DNA of 64,000 nucleotides, taken from assembly GCF_027111355.2 (NCBI RefSeq), contig NZ_CP114291.2:3286001-3350000 (forward strand), given 5' to 3'. Below, piece by piece: positions 38,999 to 48,571 of the stretch; the first letter of the stretch is position 1, and each line of letters opens with the position of its first letter. The stretch comes from Flavobacterium eburneipallidum (lineage in GTDB: Bacteria > Bacteroidota > Bacteroidia > Flavobacteriales > Flavobacteriaceae). The notes below the pieces were generated by a model. That model was not told the DNA's origin. It searched no databases and saw only the letters and a program-made list of their open reading frames with translations. Both the position numbers and the translations under genes were made by a program.

Positions 38999-41977
38999 TT
39001 ATTTTGCATTATGCTGGTTGGGTATTGGTCCAAAATAGCTCGGATAATTGTTGTCAGGATTTACCACTATTTTTTCAACCACTATTTCAGGATCGATCAT
39101 AATTACTTTCAGGGTATGAATTCCGGCTTCTTTGACATCCAATTCAAAGTCAAGCCAACGCATATTATCAAAAATCTCATTTCTGCGGAATTGTCCTGCA
39201 CCAATCAGCGCAATATTTTTATTGAGTAGTGGATAGGGTTTCAGAGCAGATGATCTGGCTAAAATTTCAGGTGTGTATTCTTTAAATTCATCGTAAAATC
39301 CTTTTCTCGCATCCAATACTTGAGGCGTTTGATTATCCAAAGCCACAGCAATTCTTAACCCGCGTTGTGGAAACACATCCTGTGTAGGAAGGATACCCAA
39401 ACAAACCGTAGTTTTTCCAGTTTTTGGCAGTAATAGTTTGTACTCCAGTGTGGCTCCATCGGTTGCTGCAGAACTCGGGGCTGTTACAGGGGATATTCCC
39501 ATATTGGCTTTGCCTTTTCCTAAATCAGGAAGGACAATCCATTTTGCATTTTTACTGGGTTTATTGGCGTTGAATTGATAGGCTGGAATGGTGAATTCCC
39601 CTGTAAAATTACCAAAAAATGGTTCTTTCACTTTTGGTATAGCTGCTTTTACAGCATTCACAGATACTGCTATAATTTCATTGTCTTTTTTGATTTCGAC
39701 AATGCCAGTTGATGTTCCTTCGGACAATTTTTCCCAATCAACATCTACCATAATTCGAGCATCTTTCTCTACTTTTCCTTTGTTGATACTTAATTTAATC
39801 CAAGGCTGATTTCCTTTTGCTTCAAACTCAAAAGAACCTGTCCCACGATTGAACACATCTATGTAATACGATTGCTTTTTGAGTATATCAAAAACAGGAA
39901 GTTGAGGCTTTTCTTGACTTCCCGGCCAGGCTGCTTCAGAACCTTCAACAGCAATTCCCATTGTAGGTTCGGCAAGTGGAGTCACTTCTTTTAATTCGGG
40001 TAATTTATTTTCTCTTGGCATTTGCCAACTGGTATAACCGATATGAATATCTGACATCATATTTTTCCATTTCCCATTAGACATCGGACCATTGTAATAA
40101 TCACTCAATTTTTTATCAAGAGCGAAAAGATCTCTTGCTCGCTGGGCATAATCGTTGGCACTTACCCTACCTTGTTTGGCGTAAAGTTGATTTTTACCCA
40201 CAGAAAGATACATTTCAGCAACTCCAGCAGAAGCCTTTGTTGGATATAGTACTAATTGATAATAAGTGTCTTTTAATTCGGGTGCAATTTTTGCTTCTAA
40301 TACTTCGGCTTTTTCTGCAACGTCTCGCCAAAGTTGGAGCATTCGATCCGCTTCATTATGATTTACATAACTAAAAATTTGAGGTGTTTGGACTTCCGCC
40401 TTTCTCAAAAGATTGTATTTAGAATATTTAGAAACAATATCGGCGATTTCTTCGGCCTGTTCTTTGCCAAAAATACCTTTAGCCCAGTTAATCGTATATT
40501 CCATTGTTTTGCTTGCAGGATAAGCATCCGGATTCCAGGCAAAGTGCATAATGAAGTCAATAGGAAGTTCTTTCGGTTTCAAATCTCCCACATTAACGAT
40601 CCAAATACGGTCAAGTCCACTTTGGTATGCCAAATTGAATTGCTCTTGAAGTTTAGGAATAGTAGTCGTATTTACCCATCGATCGTTATTGGGACCTCCA
40701 TTCATATCGATATGATAATACAATCCACTTCCGCCTTTTCTGTTTTTTTCTTTTGGAGGCGCAATGCGTCGGGTGTAGCCCCAATTATTATCACAAAACA
40801 ATAACGTAATGTCATCGGGAACATTGAAACCTGCATCATAGTATCTCTGCACTTCCGTAAAAATTGCCCATAATTGCGGATGATTGGCAGGATCGTCATT
40901 GTACACTTTTTGAATGATTTCACGTTGACTTTTTATTACATTCTCTAGAGTTTTAATATTGTCAAGATCATTTCCTTTTCCCATAGCTACATCACCATCA
41001 CCACGCATACTCATAGTAATCAGGTTGTCATAATTCTTATTACGATTAAGTCCTTCAAACCAGAATTTCTCAAGGTTGGCACTATTGGTAACAAAGTCCC
41101 AAGCACCTATTTCCTGCTTGCGTTTCGTATATTCTTTTTGCGAACGCATCATTGGTTCGTGATGGGAGGTTCCCATTACAATTCCGTATTCGTCAGCCAA
41201 AACCGGGCTCATTGGATCATCTTCGTTAAACGCGTTACCCCACATAGCTGGCCACAGGTAATTGGCTTTCAAACGCAAAAGCAATTCAAACATATTTACA
41301 TACATTTTGGAATTAACACCTCCAAATTTAGCATTAGCCCAACCCGTAAAAGAAGGCGATTCATCGTTGATAAAAATACCACGGTATTTTACTTTAGGAG
41401 ATTCCTGAACATATCGACCTGCTTTTACATATAATTGATTGCTTTTTGTAGCGGGAACGTCAGCCCAAAAATACCAGGGAGAAACGCCTATTTTTTCACA
41501 AATGTCATAGATTCCATAAATCGTTCCGCGTTTGTCGCTTCCGGCAACTACTAACTGTCCATCTACTGTTTGAATTAAAAAAGATTCCCATTTTCCTTTT
41601 ATGCTTGAAACATCAATTTTTTTAGTAGCAATTAATTCATCAATAATCCTGCTTTTACCAATGGTTCCTACAATAATTGAGCTTTTTTCAGGTTTTGTGC
41701 TTTCAACGACTGGAGAGGCAATTCCGGTTACTTTTCGAGCATCATCACCAAGATCTTTTGCAGCACGAATCACACCTTTCCAATCATTTGGATCAACATA
41801 AATTGAAGCCGATTTACCATTCGCAACAATTGTAAAAGCATTCGACTCCATATGATGTAAAACATAATTAGTCGGAGTTCTCTGGTCGCTTTTTTTAATG
41901 GATTGACCAAATGCACTTGCCACTAAAAACAATAATAGTGACAGCGAATAAAATTTTATTTTGGATTGAAGATCCAT
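38999..41977 (-). CDS. GH115 alpha-glucuronidase paralogue, divergent motif
   Basis: The 992-residue product is the longest of three GH115 proteins. Its signal peptide ends near residue 25 (SAFGQS). Family blocks are present (KYRGIFINDESPSFTGW, GTSHHEPM, SMRGDGDVAM, LLFCDNNWGY), as are the BACON-like insert (VDVFNRGTGSFEFEAKG) and a larger C-terminal sandwich. Two conserved motifs are altered compared with the other two copies: MSEGT becomes MGKGND, followed by extra residues, and DDNWGN becomes DNNWGY. If the Glu in MSEGT matters for substrate contact, this paralogue may differ in specificity. It is transcribed ahead of the GDSL and CE6 esterase genes. Confidence 0.93.
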   Translation of the reverse strand: MDLQSKIKFYSLSLLLFLVASAFGQSIKKSDQRTPTNYVLHHMESNAFTIVANGKSASIYVDPNDWKGVIRAAKDLGDDARKVTGIASPVVESTKPEKSSIIVGTIGKSRIIDELIATKKIDVSSIKGKWESFLIQTVDGQLVVAGSDKRGTIYGIYDICEKIGVSPWYFWADVPATKSNQLYVKAGRYVQESPKVKYRGIFINDESPSFTGWANAKFGGVNSKMYVNMFELLLRLKANYLWPAMWGNAFNEDDPMSPVLADEYGIVMGTSHHEPMMRSQKEYTKRKQEIGAWDFVTNSANLEKFWFEGLNRNKNYDNLITMSMRGDGDVAMGKGNDLDNIKTLENVIKSQREIIQKVYNDDPANHPQLWAIFTEVQRYYDAGFNVPDDITLLFCDNNWGYTRRIAPPKEKNRKGGSGLYYHIDMNGGPNNDRWVNTTTIPKLQEQFNLAYQSGLDRIWIVNVGDLKPKELPIDFIMHFAWNPDAYPASKTMEYTINWAKGIFGKEQAEEIADIVSKYSKYNLLRKAEVQTPQIFSYVNHNEADRMLQLWRDVAEKAEVLEAKIAPELKDTYYQLVLYPTKASAGVAEMYLSVGKNQLYAKQGRVSANDYAQRARDLFALDKKLSDYYNGPMSNGKWKNMMSDIHIGYTSWQMPRENKLPELKEVTPLAEPTMGIAVEGSEAAWPGSQEKPQLPVFDILKKQSYYIDVFNRGTGSFEFEAKGNQPWIKLSINKGKVEKDARIMVDVDWEKLSEGTSTGIVEIKKDNEIIAVSVNAVKAAIPKVKEPFFGNFTGEFTIPAYQFNANKPSKNAKWIVLPDLGKGKANMGISPVTAPSSAATDGATLEYKLLLPKTGKTTVCLGILPTQDVFPQRGLRIAVALDNQTPQVLDARKGFYDEFKEYTPEILARSSALKPYPLLNKNIALIGAGQFRRNEIFDNMRWLDFELDVKEAGIHTLKVIMIDPEIVVEKIVVNPDNNYPSYFGPIPNQHNAK

Positions 41978-42110
41978 ATAATTAATAATTTAATTTTTTT
42001 TTTTAAAATTTGTGATGATTCAGTACAAAATGTTATTGACATTATCGAAGCTGCATTCCTATTTTGGAAGTCTGAGATTATAGCTGAACAAGCATCGGGT
42101 ATTTGAATTC

Positions 42111-43271
42111 TTACTTTTCAGGAACATTCAAAACGGCTTCAAAAGCAGGTTTTGGTTTTTTATTTCTATCAAATAACAACGGATAATTCGTTCTTTTATC
42201 AATGGGGTAATCATTTTTCCAAGACATTCCGTCGTGTAATCCCCATACTGTAACACGATCTATTTTATCTCTTTTTTTATAAAAAATCTCAAATAATTGA
42301 GCATATCTATCGGCCAATGCTTTTTGTTGAGCTTCTGGCAATTCTTTTGGATAGGGATCTAAAAATGTCTTGAACTCCTCTAATTGAAACTGCGGATGCA
42401 ACATTCCCGTACCAATAATTTGTCCCTCTTTGGTTAAAGGCAATACATCTATATCTAACTCTGTAATCATTACTTTTACACCAAGAGAAGCAAAAGAATC
42501 TATGGCAGCTTCAATATACTCTGTTTTAGGATAATTAAGTCCCCAATGTCCTTGAATACCAACACCATCAATTCTTATTTTTTCTTTTTGAAGCATTCTT
42601 ACAAGACGCATAATACCATCTCTTTTTTCTGGTCGCCAAACATTAAAATCATTATAATAAAGTTCGGTGTTAGGTGCATATTCACTAGCAAACTTAAAAG
42701 CATTTTTGACTAATTCATCTCCGCTACCCACACTTTTTACCCAAGCTGTTGTACTTCTATAGGATCCGTCATTATCAATTACTTCATTCACCACATCCCA
42801 AGCTTGTACTTTCCCAGCATATCTTCCTGCAACTGTTTTGATATACTCACGCAAGCGTTCGATTTGAGCTTTAGGTGTATTAGGATTTCCATTTTTATCT
42901 TGAAAAAACCAAGCTGGAGTTTGATTGTGCCAAACTAAAGTATGTCCTATCGTAAACAAATGATTTTTTTGACCAAATGCAACATAGTCATCTGCTGGTT
43001 TAAAATTATAAATTCCCGGTTCAGGATTTATAACCTCCGCTTTCATTACATTTTCAGGTGTAATGGTATTAAATTGCTCTAAAATAATTTTTTGTGAAAC
43101 AGTATCTTTCCCTGAAGAAACTTCTTCATTAACAGCACACCCCATTAAAAAAGCATCTTTATAAGCACTTTCTAATGTCATGGCGTTTTTACTTTCATTC
43201 GTTTTTGTAGTACAACCTGCTAAAACTAAAATAATTAGAATTACACTTAAAAAAGATAGTTTTTTTTTCAT
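42111..43271 (-). CDS. GH10 endo-xylanase, lipoprotein, under operator
   Basis: The 386-residue product has a lipoprotein signal (LVLAGC, Cys20) and a single GH10 domain. The catalytic marks are GHTLVWHNQTPAWFF at about 109-123, acid/base Glu163 (WDVVNEVID) and nucleophile Glu271 (ITELDIDVL). It should be a lipid-anchored xylanase. A near-perfect operator (43285-43302) ends only 13 nt before the ATG. The 133-nt gap to the downstream GH115 gene contains no clear terminator, so read-through into the GH115-GDSL-CE6 run is possible. Confidence 0.95.
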   Translation of the reverse strand: MKKKLSFLSVILIILVLAGCTTKTNESKNAMTLESAYKDAFLMGCAVNEEVSSGKDTVSQKIILEQFNTITPENVMKAEVINPEPGIYNFKPADDYVAFGQKNHLFTIGHTLVWHNQTPAWFFQDKNGNPNTPKAQIERLREYIKTVAGRYAGKVQAWDVVNEVIDNDGSYRSTTAWVKSVGSGDELVKNAFKFASEYAPNTELYYNDFNVWRPEKRDGIMRLVRMLQKEKIRIDGVGIQGHWGLNYPKTEYIEAAIDSFASLGVKVMITELDIDVLPLTKEGQIIGTGMLHPQFQLEEFKTFLDPYPKELPEAQQKALADRYAQLFEIFYKKRDKIDRVTVWGLHDGMSWKNDYPIDKRTNYPLLFDRNKKPKPAFEAVLNVPEK

Positions 43272-43284
43272 ATTGATTTTTAAA

Positions 43285-43302
43285 TTACAACCGATTGTGT
43301 AA
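43285..43302 (-). promoter_or_regulatory. LacI-type operator, site 5
   Basis: TTACAACCGATTGTGTAA (plus strand) is an 18-nt near-palindrome starting 13 nt upstream of the GH10 start. On the minus strand TATATTTA, a one-mismatch -7 box, lies just upstream of it, so the operator would cover the transcription start rather than the -33 region. Confidence 0.65.
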
Positions 43303-43424
43303 ATATATAAAATATTATTGCTTAGCTTATCTATTCTACTTAATTTATTTGGTGTTAAATGATGTAATCCTACTATATGTTATCCTATTTTGCCACTGAA
43401 ACTGTTTTCAAAAATTCACAGAAT

Positions 43425-44627
43425 TTATTTATTGAGACTTGTCTCAATAACAGATTTGTAGGCTTGCTTAGGATTCAACTCTCCATCAAACAAAAGCGCA
43501 TCTTGCCCCCTGCGCCAAGACTTTGTATCGCTCAGTCCCCAGAAAGTTACACGGTCGATTACATCTGAATGTCGCATAAAAATTTCGAACAACTTTTTAT
43601 ATACTTCAGCTTGTTTTTGATAGTTCTCAGCCGGGATTTTTTTATCCCCTTGATTTACACCCATAGCCCCACTATTATCACCTGTTGCTGTAACATCAAG
43701 TTCAGTAATAGAAACTCTCAAGCCCAAAGACGCATAGTTTTCTATAGCTTTTTCAACGTCAGCAAGGTTAGTGTCCAAGTGCCAATGTCCCTGAATTCCG
43801 ACACCATTGATTGGAGCACCTTCTGCGATGAGTCGTTTGAGTAGCAACATAGAACTTGCATGTTTTCCTTTGTTTTCAACTGCGCCCTGCTCAATGTTAT
43901 AATCATTATAGTATAACTGAGCAGCAGGATCCACTTCATGTGCCCACTTAAAAGCCAGAGGCAACACTTCGGGACCAACGTATTTATACCAACTGAAAGT
44001 ACGAAGATTTTCTGTTTTACCGTCACCACCATCGGCAATCGATTCATTAAACACATCCCAGCCAATAACACGCCCTTTGTATCTTCCAGCCACAGTCATG
44101 ATATGTTTTTTTAAACGTTCTAAAACGACTTCTTTACTCGCGATCGGACCTGTAATCTCCCCCCTGTTGCGGCGAGGATTATTAGTACCAGTTGTTGGTG
44201 TAGTGGTAGGTGGGGCAGGTGCAACAGGTGGTACTATTTCTCCAGTAGCTGAACTTTTATCCTGAAAGAACCATTGCGGTGTCTGACCATGCCAGCCTAA
44301 TGTATGTCCCCAAACCTTTAAACCATTCTTCTGACACCAATCAACCATTGCATCGGTAGTCACGAAGTTGTATATATCCTCGGAAGGATGAATTGGCTGC
44401 GGTTTCATACAGTTTTCTGGAGTAACAATGTCGTATTGTGTTCTAATACTTGCCTGATAGGCCTCGGAATTCGATCTCAAATCATCGGCACATCCTATCA
44501 AAAATTTTCCTTTAAATGCTTGTTTCAAAGTCTTTAGAGGCGTCGAATTGCTATTTTCTTGAGCAAAAAGACTGGCAGTCAGCACTCCACTCAAGATAAA
44601 GCTTGTAATCCATTTATTTTTAATCAT
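43425..44627 (-). CDS. GH10 endo-xylanase with Pro/Thr-rich insertion
   Basis: I take the start at 44627 (MIKNKWITSF), giving 400 residues and a proper signal peptide ending at about residue 22. The frame extends upstream to 44768, but that extension is polar and hides the signal. GH10 marks are GHTLGWHGQTPQWFF at about 107-121, acid/base Glu195 (WDVFNESI) and nucleophile Glu309 (ITELDVTA). Between the HTLGWH block and the helix before the acid/base there is an extra stretch at about 127-160 with PPVAPAPPTTTPTT and a basic PRRNR. That is linker-like material inside a catalytic barrel, absent from the other two GH10 proteins here. It may be a flexible surface loop. Confidence 0.92.
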   Translation of the reverse strand: MIKNKWITSFILSGVLTASLFAQENSNSTPLKTLKQAFKGKFLIGCADDLRSNSEAYQASIRTQYDIVTPENCMKPQPIHPSEDIYNFVTTDAMVDWCQKNGLKVWGHTLGWHGQTPQWFFQDKSSATGEIVPPVAPAPPTTTPTTGTNNPRRNRGEITGPIASKEVVLERLKKHIMTVAGRYKGRVIGWDVFNESIADGGDGKTENLRTFSWYKYVGPEVLPLAFKWAHEVDPAAQLYYNDYNIEQGAVENKGKHASSMLLLKRLIAEGAPINGVGIQGHWHLDTNLADVEKAIENYASLGLRVSITELDVTATGDNSGAMGVNQGDKKIPAENYQKQAEVYKKLFEIFMRHSDVIDRVTFWGLSDTKSWRRGQDALLFDGELNPKQAYKSVIETSLNK

Positions 44628-44792
44628 AATTTTATTTTTTAAATTTATAAAAAAAAGTCTGTTTATACTTTGGTTGATTTGCCTGTTTTCTTCCGCATTT
44701 GAATTTTTATAATCCCAAAAACGAAATACTTGAAGCTTGTTTTTGTATTTATTCAATAACCGATACAACTAATTCATTGCAGCCAGAAGAAA

Positions 44793-45161
44793 TTATTTTA
44801 CCGGAGATAAAACAAGAGTCACATCATTTCCATTGATTGTAAAAAAAAGTTGAATCGTTTCAGCCTTTGTTTTATCGGCATCGCTCCCTTTTATTTTGCC
44901 TTTTATTTGGATTGGATTGCCCATAATGTCAATAGAAAAAGAAAGGTCTTCACCTTTAATTACACCATTGGATATTGGTCTATCACTTCCATCTGGGCCT
45001 TTTGAGGCACCAGTTAATTTTTCACCTTCCACTTTAAAGGTATAATTGATTTCGAATTGGTCATTAACCGTTCCTTTCCAGTTTCCGGTAATATCCTGAG
45101 CATATCCAAAGGTTACAAATGCCATTACCATAAATAAAGTTGTTACTGTTTTTTTGATCAT
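44793..45161 (-). CDS. Small secreted beta-rich protein
   Basis: The 122-residue product has a signal peptide to about residue 21 (FGYAQ). A compact beta-rich domain follows, beginning ITGNWKGTVNDQFEINYTFKVEGEKLTG. Alternating hydrophobic strands suggest a small lipocalin-like or lipid/sugar-binding barrel. Similar small proteins occur next to glycoside hydrolases in Bacteroidota and sometimes fused to them, but no activity is established. It sits between the GH43 (45232) and GH10 (43425) genes with short gaps and is probably co-transcribed. A role in binding xylan fragments is only a guess. Confidence 0.7.
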   Translation of the reverse strand: MIKKTVTTLFMVMAFVTFGYAQDITGNWKGTVNDQFEINYTFKVEGEKLTGASKGPDGSDRPISNGVIKGEDLSFSIDIMGNPIQIKGKIKGSDADKTKAETIQLFFTINGNDVTLVLSPVK

Positions 45162-45231
45162 AATAGTTAAATTTTTAATATTAATAATTAAGTTAATTAA
45201 ATACCCATTTCCATATTGAATAATGTGATTT

Positions 45232-47001
45232 CTATCTTTTGGACGTTAAACTTATTCCTTCGGCTGTTAAAGTGATTGGTTTTATGCTTCCATCTGGATT
45301 GAAATAAAGATATTCAGCACATACTTGTCGTCGGCAATCACCTCCCGGAGTTCCGTCTAATGGATAGGCTCCATCATGATAAAAGAAATACCATTGTCCT
45401 TTGAACTCAATTACCGCAGGATGAATGGTAAATCCGTGTTTTGCTGCTCCAGTGACAAATCCGCCATACGTCCAAGGCCCAGTGATTTTAGCTGCCGTTG
45501 AGTAACACATTTGTTCAGGTTGTACACCGGGAGCATCAGCCGCATATACGTTATAATAGAGATTATTTCGCTTGAATAACCAAGGTCCTTCGGAATAATT
45601 TTTAAAAGGAACTTTCGTAATGGCACCATCCAATTCGACCATGTTTTTGTTCAATTTTACCATATAACAATCTCCATTTCCCCAAGCTAAATAAGGGGTA
45701 CCGTCATCGTCAATGAAAACAGTGGGGTCAATATCTGAATTTGCTCTATGCGAATCGGTTGTCATTGCATCCGTAATAAGAGGTTTTCCAGGAGTTGCTT
45801 CTTTGAAAGGTCCTGTTGGAGAATCACCGACCGCTACTGTAATAAAATGACCTTCTTTTCTATCCAAAGTAACATAGAAGTAATATTTTCCATTCTTCTC
45901 CACTACTTGAGATGCCCAAGCCGAGTTGCTATTGGCATTCAAAAAATCTTTTGCTGCCAAAACAGAACCGTGCGCTGTCCAATGTTCCATATCAGTAGTG
46001 GAATAACAAAGCCATTGGGGCATATTAAACCATCCACCAGGTGTAGCTTTATCTTGCCCGACATATACATAAACGGTATTGCCTACAACCAGTGCAGTAG
46101 GATCTGCAGTAAAGGCATCTGTAAAAAGGGGGTTCTGTCCAGCGACTCTTGGCAAGGCCTCTCCAGAAATTTTCACTTCGTCAATTGCTCCATCCAGTAC
46201 GGCGAGATTATTAGCAGAACCACTAGGAAAACCACGACCAATTACCCATAATCCAGCATCACTTCGCATAGCTGGACCATTAAAAATTATAGAATTTGAT
46301 TTACTAAAGTCTTTTTCTGATGAAAGTTTTACATAAATAGTTAGTGTCGTTTTATCTTTTTTGTTATCATAATTTGCCTGTGCACGAACATCATACCATT
46401 GTCCTGCTTCAACAAATTCGCCTGCAACAATTCGGCGTGACTCACCATCAGCACACATCATTTCTACAAAATATTTCTTTTGCATATTGTCAAAACCTAT
46501 GGAAACATCTCCCCCTAACTGACCATTAGCACCTTCTTTACAGAGAAATACTTGTTCGGTTCCTAAAAGATTACACATTAAACTGGCCTCGATTGCCCAA
46601 CTTTTTCGCATATCATAATAAGCTAAAGGTCTATAAAAAGTAACTACATATTCACCACGCTTTATCGCTAGTGAACGGGTATTGGGTTTTCCATCTACTA
46701 CAGCAGTTGGAACATTTTCAGAAAAGACATTGGGTGATGGTTTGCTTCCACGAACTTGTAAATAGTTTCCTTTGCCTGAATCGTCATAAACATAAGGTTG
46801 TGGGGTACTTGGACCACGGTCAGTCGCAGTCAAAGGTTGCCCTACAGCAGCAATTGAAAGAGTATCATCATTTAGATGTTTAATTTGTTCAAAACGCCAA
46901 TGGGCTAATACTTCCCTTTGAGCATACACATCAATGGAACTTAAACCAAAGAGGAAAACGTTAAAAAGCAGTGCCCTAATATGTTTATGATTTCTTATCA
47001 T
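45232..47001 (-). CDS. LamG-GH43 enzyme
   Basis: The 589-residue secreted protein (signal peptide to about residue 28) begins with a concanavalin-like LamG domain (about 30-285, ending LDGAIDEVKISGEAL). A C-terminal GH43 propeller follows (about 290-585). Catalytic residues are Asp300 (FTADPTALV), Asp425 ([10 protein letters not shown]) and Glu471 (YSEGPWLFKR). It is likely an arabinofuranosidase or xylosidase acting on substituted xylan, with the LamG part possibly binding polysaccharide. It is the only GH43 here with the accessory domain at the N-terminus. It follows the upstream GH43 gene by 24 nt. Confidence 0.9.
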   Translation of the reverse strand: MIRNHKHIRALLFNVFLFGLSSIDVYAQREVLAHWRFEQIKHLNDDTLSIAAVGQPLTATDRGPSTPQPYVYDDSGKGNYLQVRGSKPSPNVFSENVPTAVVDGKPNTRSLAIKRGEYVVTFYRPLAYYDMRKSWAIEASLMCNLLGTEQVFLCKEGANGQLGGDVSIGFDNMQKKYFVEMMCADGESRRIVAGEFVEAGQWYDVRAQANYDNKKDKTTLTIYVKLSSEKDFSKSNSIIFNGPAMRSDAGLWVIGRGFPSGSANNLAVLDGAIDEVKISGEALPRVAGQNPLFTDAFTADPTALVVGNTVYVYVGQDKATPGGWFNMPQWLCYSTTDMEHWTAHGSVLAAKDFLNANSNSAWASQVVEKNGKYYFYVTLDRKEGHFITVAVGDSPTGPFKEATPGKPLITDAMTTDSHRANSDIDPTVFIDDDGTPYLAWGNGDCYMVKLNKNMVELDGAITKVPFKNYSEGPWLFKRNNLYYNVYAADAPGVQPEQMCYSTAAKITGPWTYGGFVTGAAKHGFTIHPAVIEFKGQWYFFYHDGAYPLDGTPGGDCRRQVCAEYLYFNPDGSIKPITLTAEGISLTSKR

Positions 47002-47025
47002 TTAGATTCGACTTTTTTATTACAA

Positions 47026-48414
47026 TTACTCTTTATTGAATATCCAATAGTCGAAATTAAATAATTCGCGACCTGCAGTAATGTTGTGACCATTAAAGCA
47101 AAAATAAATATCGTGTGTTCCTTTAATCTCTTGTGTGATTTTGGACGAAATGGTCTTAAATTTCTCCCAACCTCCAGTGCGAGGCACATCTATCGAAGCT
47201 ATAATTGGCCCCTTAATACTGTCCGCACGTACCTCTAAAATACCACCATCAAGACCTGCAGCGATAGAAGCCGAAAAAGATTTAGGAGATTGATTTTCAA
47301 AATTAACTTCTCGTACTTTAATATGCCCTTTTAGGCGAGCAGATGAAACAAATACTCCAATCTTGTCATTTTGAGAAATGGAACATTTTTCTGACCAAGC
47401 CATTGTTTCTGCTTCCACGCGTTTGAAAGGGTTTATGGAACCAACTGGTTTTACACCTTCTTTTGTAGCAGTGACTGCGGGAATAGTTCCGTCTTCATTG
47501 TAATTAAATTGCTCTACGCTTGAAGCTCTTCCATAACTTCCACCGTTAGGCAAATGTCCTGTATGGTAAAAAACATAAGAGTTGTTTTTGTAATCAATAA
47601 TTCCACCGTGATTGGTAAAACTATTGGTTTTTTGGTCTTCCATTATTTTTCCTTGGTATTTCCAAGGACCTGTCGCATCATCGCTCATAGAGTAAGAAAG
47701 TGTTTCACCTCCTTTTCCCATACCAGCAAACATCATGTAATATTTATTTTTTCGTTTGTAAAACCAAGGGCCTTCTATAAAAGTATCTTTATTTTCAATG
47801 CCTAGTTTTCTATTTTCTCTATTTCCGCCAAAGGTTTCATTGTTTAAAGGAACGGTAACAATATCGCCAGAATAAGAAATCATATCTTTGTTTAACTTCA
47901 CATAAAACAAACTACCATTTCCCCAATACATGTAGGCCTGACCATCATCGTCAATGGCAACTGTAGGATCTATGTTTGACCAGCTTCCATTTATAATTAA
48001 TGGTTTACCAATGGCATCCTTGAAAGGTCCAGTCGGACTATCAGATACTGCAACACCTATCGCCATATCATTTTTATCGCTCTGCGCACAGATGTACCAA
48101 TAAAATTTACCATTACGCTCAATGCATTGCGCTGCCCAAGCCCGATCGCGAGCCCAGCTGAAGGATTCCAACGAAATGGGAACTCCGTGATTGGTCCAGT
48201 TGACCATATCAGTTGATGAAAATACTCTCCATTTAGTCATATAATAAAAATCAAAACCTGGAATATCATCTCCTGTATAGGCATAAACTGTTCCTTTGTA
48301 AACCATTGGCGCAGGATCTGGAGAAAAATTAGTTTGTATGAAAGGGTTTTGCGCTGAAGTTTGTGCTACAAACGCAAAGGAGAAAATGAACACTAAAAAT
48401 TTTAATTTTTTCAT
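47026..48414 (-). CDS. GH43-CBM6 arabinofuranosidase/xylosidase
   Basis: The 462-residue secreted enzyme (signal peptide to about residue 22) has a GH43 propeller with Asp33 (FSPDPAPMVY), Asp149 (SNIDPTVAID) and Glu214 (FIEGPWFYKR). The C-terminal CBM6-like beta-sandwich (about 325-460) begins [15 protein letters not shown] and ends FDYWIFNKE. This architecture is typical of arabinoxylan arabinofuranohydrolases. Its first catalytic motif is SPDPAP rather than the TADPAP of the paralogues, and the blade region has a longer loop (about 193-212). It is the first gene after the inverted repeat at 48489-48515, so it may start a transcription unit. Confidence 0.92.
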   Translation of the reverse strand: MKKLKFLVFIFSFAFVAQTSAQNPFIQTNFSPDPAPMVYKGTVYAYTGDDIPGFDFYYMTKWRVFSSTDMVNWTNHGVPISLESFSWARDRAWAAQCIERNGKFYWYICAQSDKNDMAIGVAVSDSPTGPFKDAIGKPLIINGSWSNIDPTVAIDDDGQAYMYWGNGSLFYVKLNKDMISYSGDIVTVPLNNETFGGNRENRKLGIENKDTFIEGPWFYKRKNKYYMMFAGMGKGGETLSYSMSDDATGPWKYQGKIMEDQKTNSFTNHGGIIDYKNNSYVFYHTGHLPNGGSYGRASSVEQFNYNEDGTIPAVTATKEGVKPVGSINPFKRVEAETMAWSEKCSISQNDKIGVFVSSARLKGHIKVREVNFENQSPKSFSASIAAGLDGGILEVRADSIKGPIIASIDVPRTGGWEKFKTISSKITQEIKGTHDIYFCFNGHNITAGRELFNFDYWIFNKE

Positions 48415-48488
48415 AAACTACATTTTATATGATTTTATTCAATTGGCAAATCAAAGATTTATTGTAAAATTTGGCACTCCAAAAGATA

Positions 48489-48515
48489 CCTAACAGGTTT
48501 TGAAAACCTGTTAGG
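48489..48515 (-). terminator. Inverted repeat between GH43 genes
   Basis: CCTAACAGGTTT pairs perfectly with AAACCTGTTAGG around 3 nt. It lies after the stop of the GH43 gene at 48572. Only a weak T-run follows on the minus strand, so it is either a terminator or a dispersed palindromic repeat. Confidence 0.65.
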
Positions 48516-48571
48516 ATTTAGCATTAAAAAATCAATCCGTTAGAATCCCAACTATTGATTTGCATTATGTA

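Noticed and set aside
44628..44768. N-terminal extension of the GH10 frame
   Set aside because: The 47 extra residues are polar and precede a normal signal peptide; the start at 44627 is far more likely.
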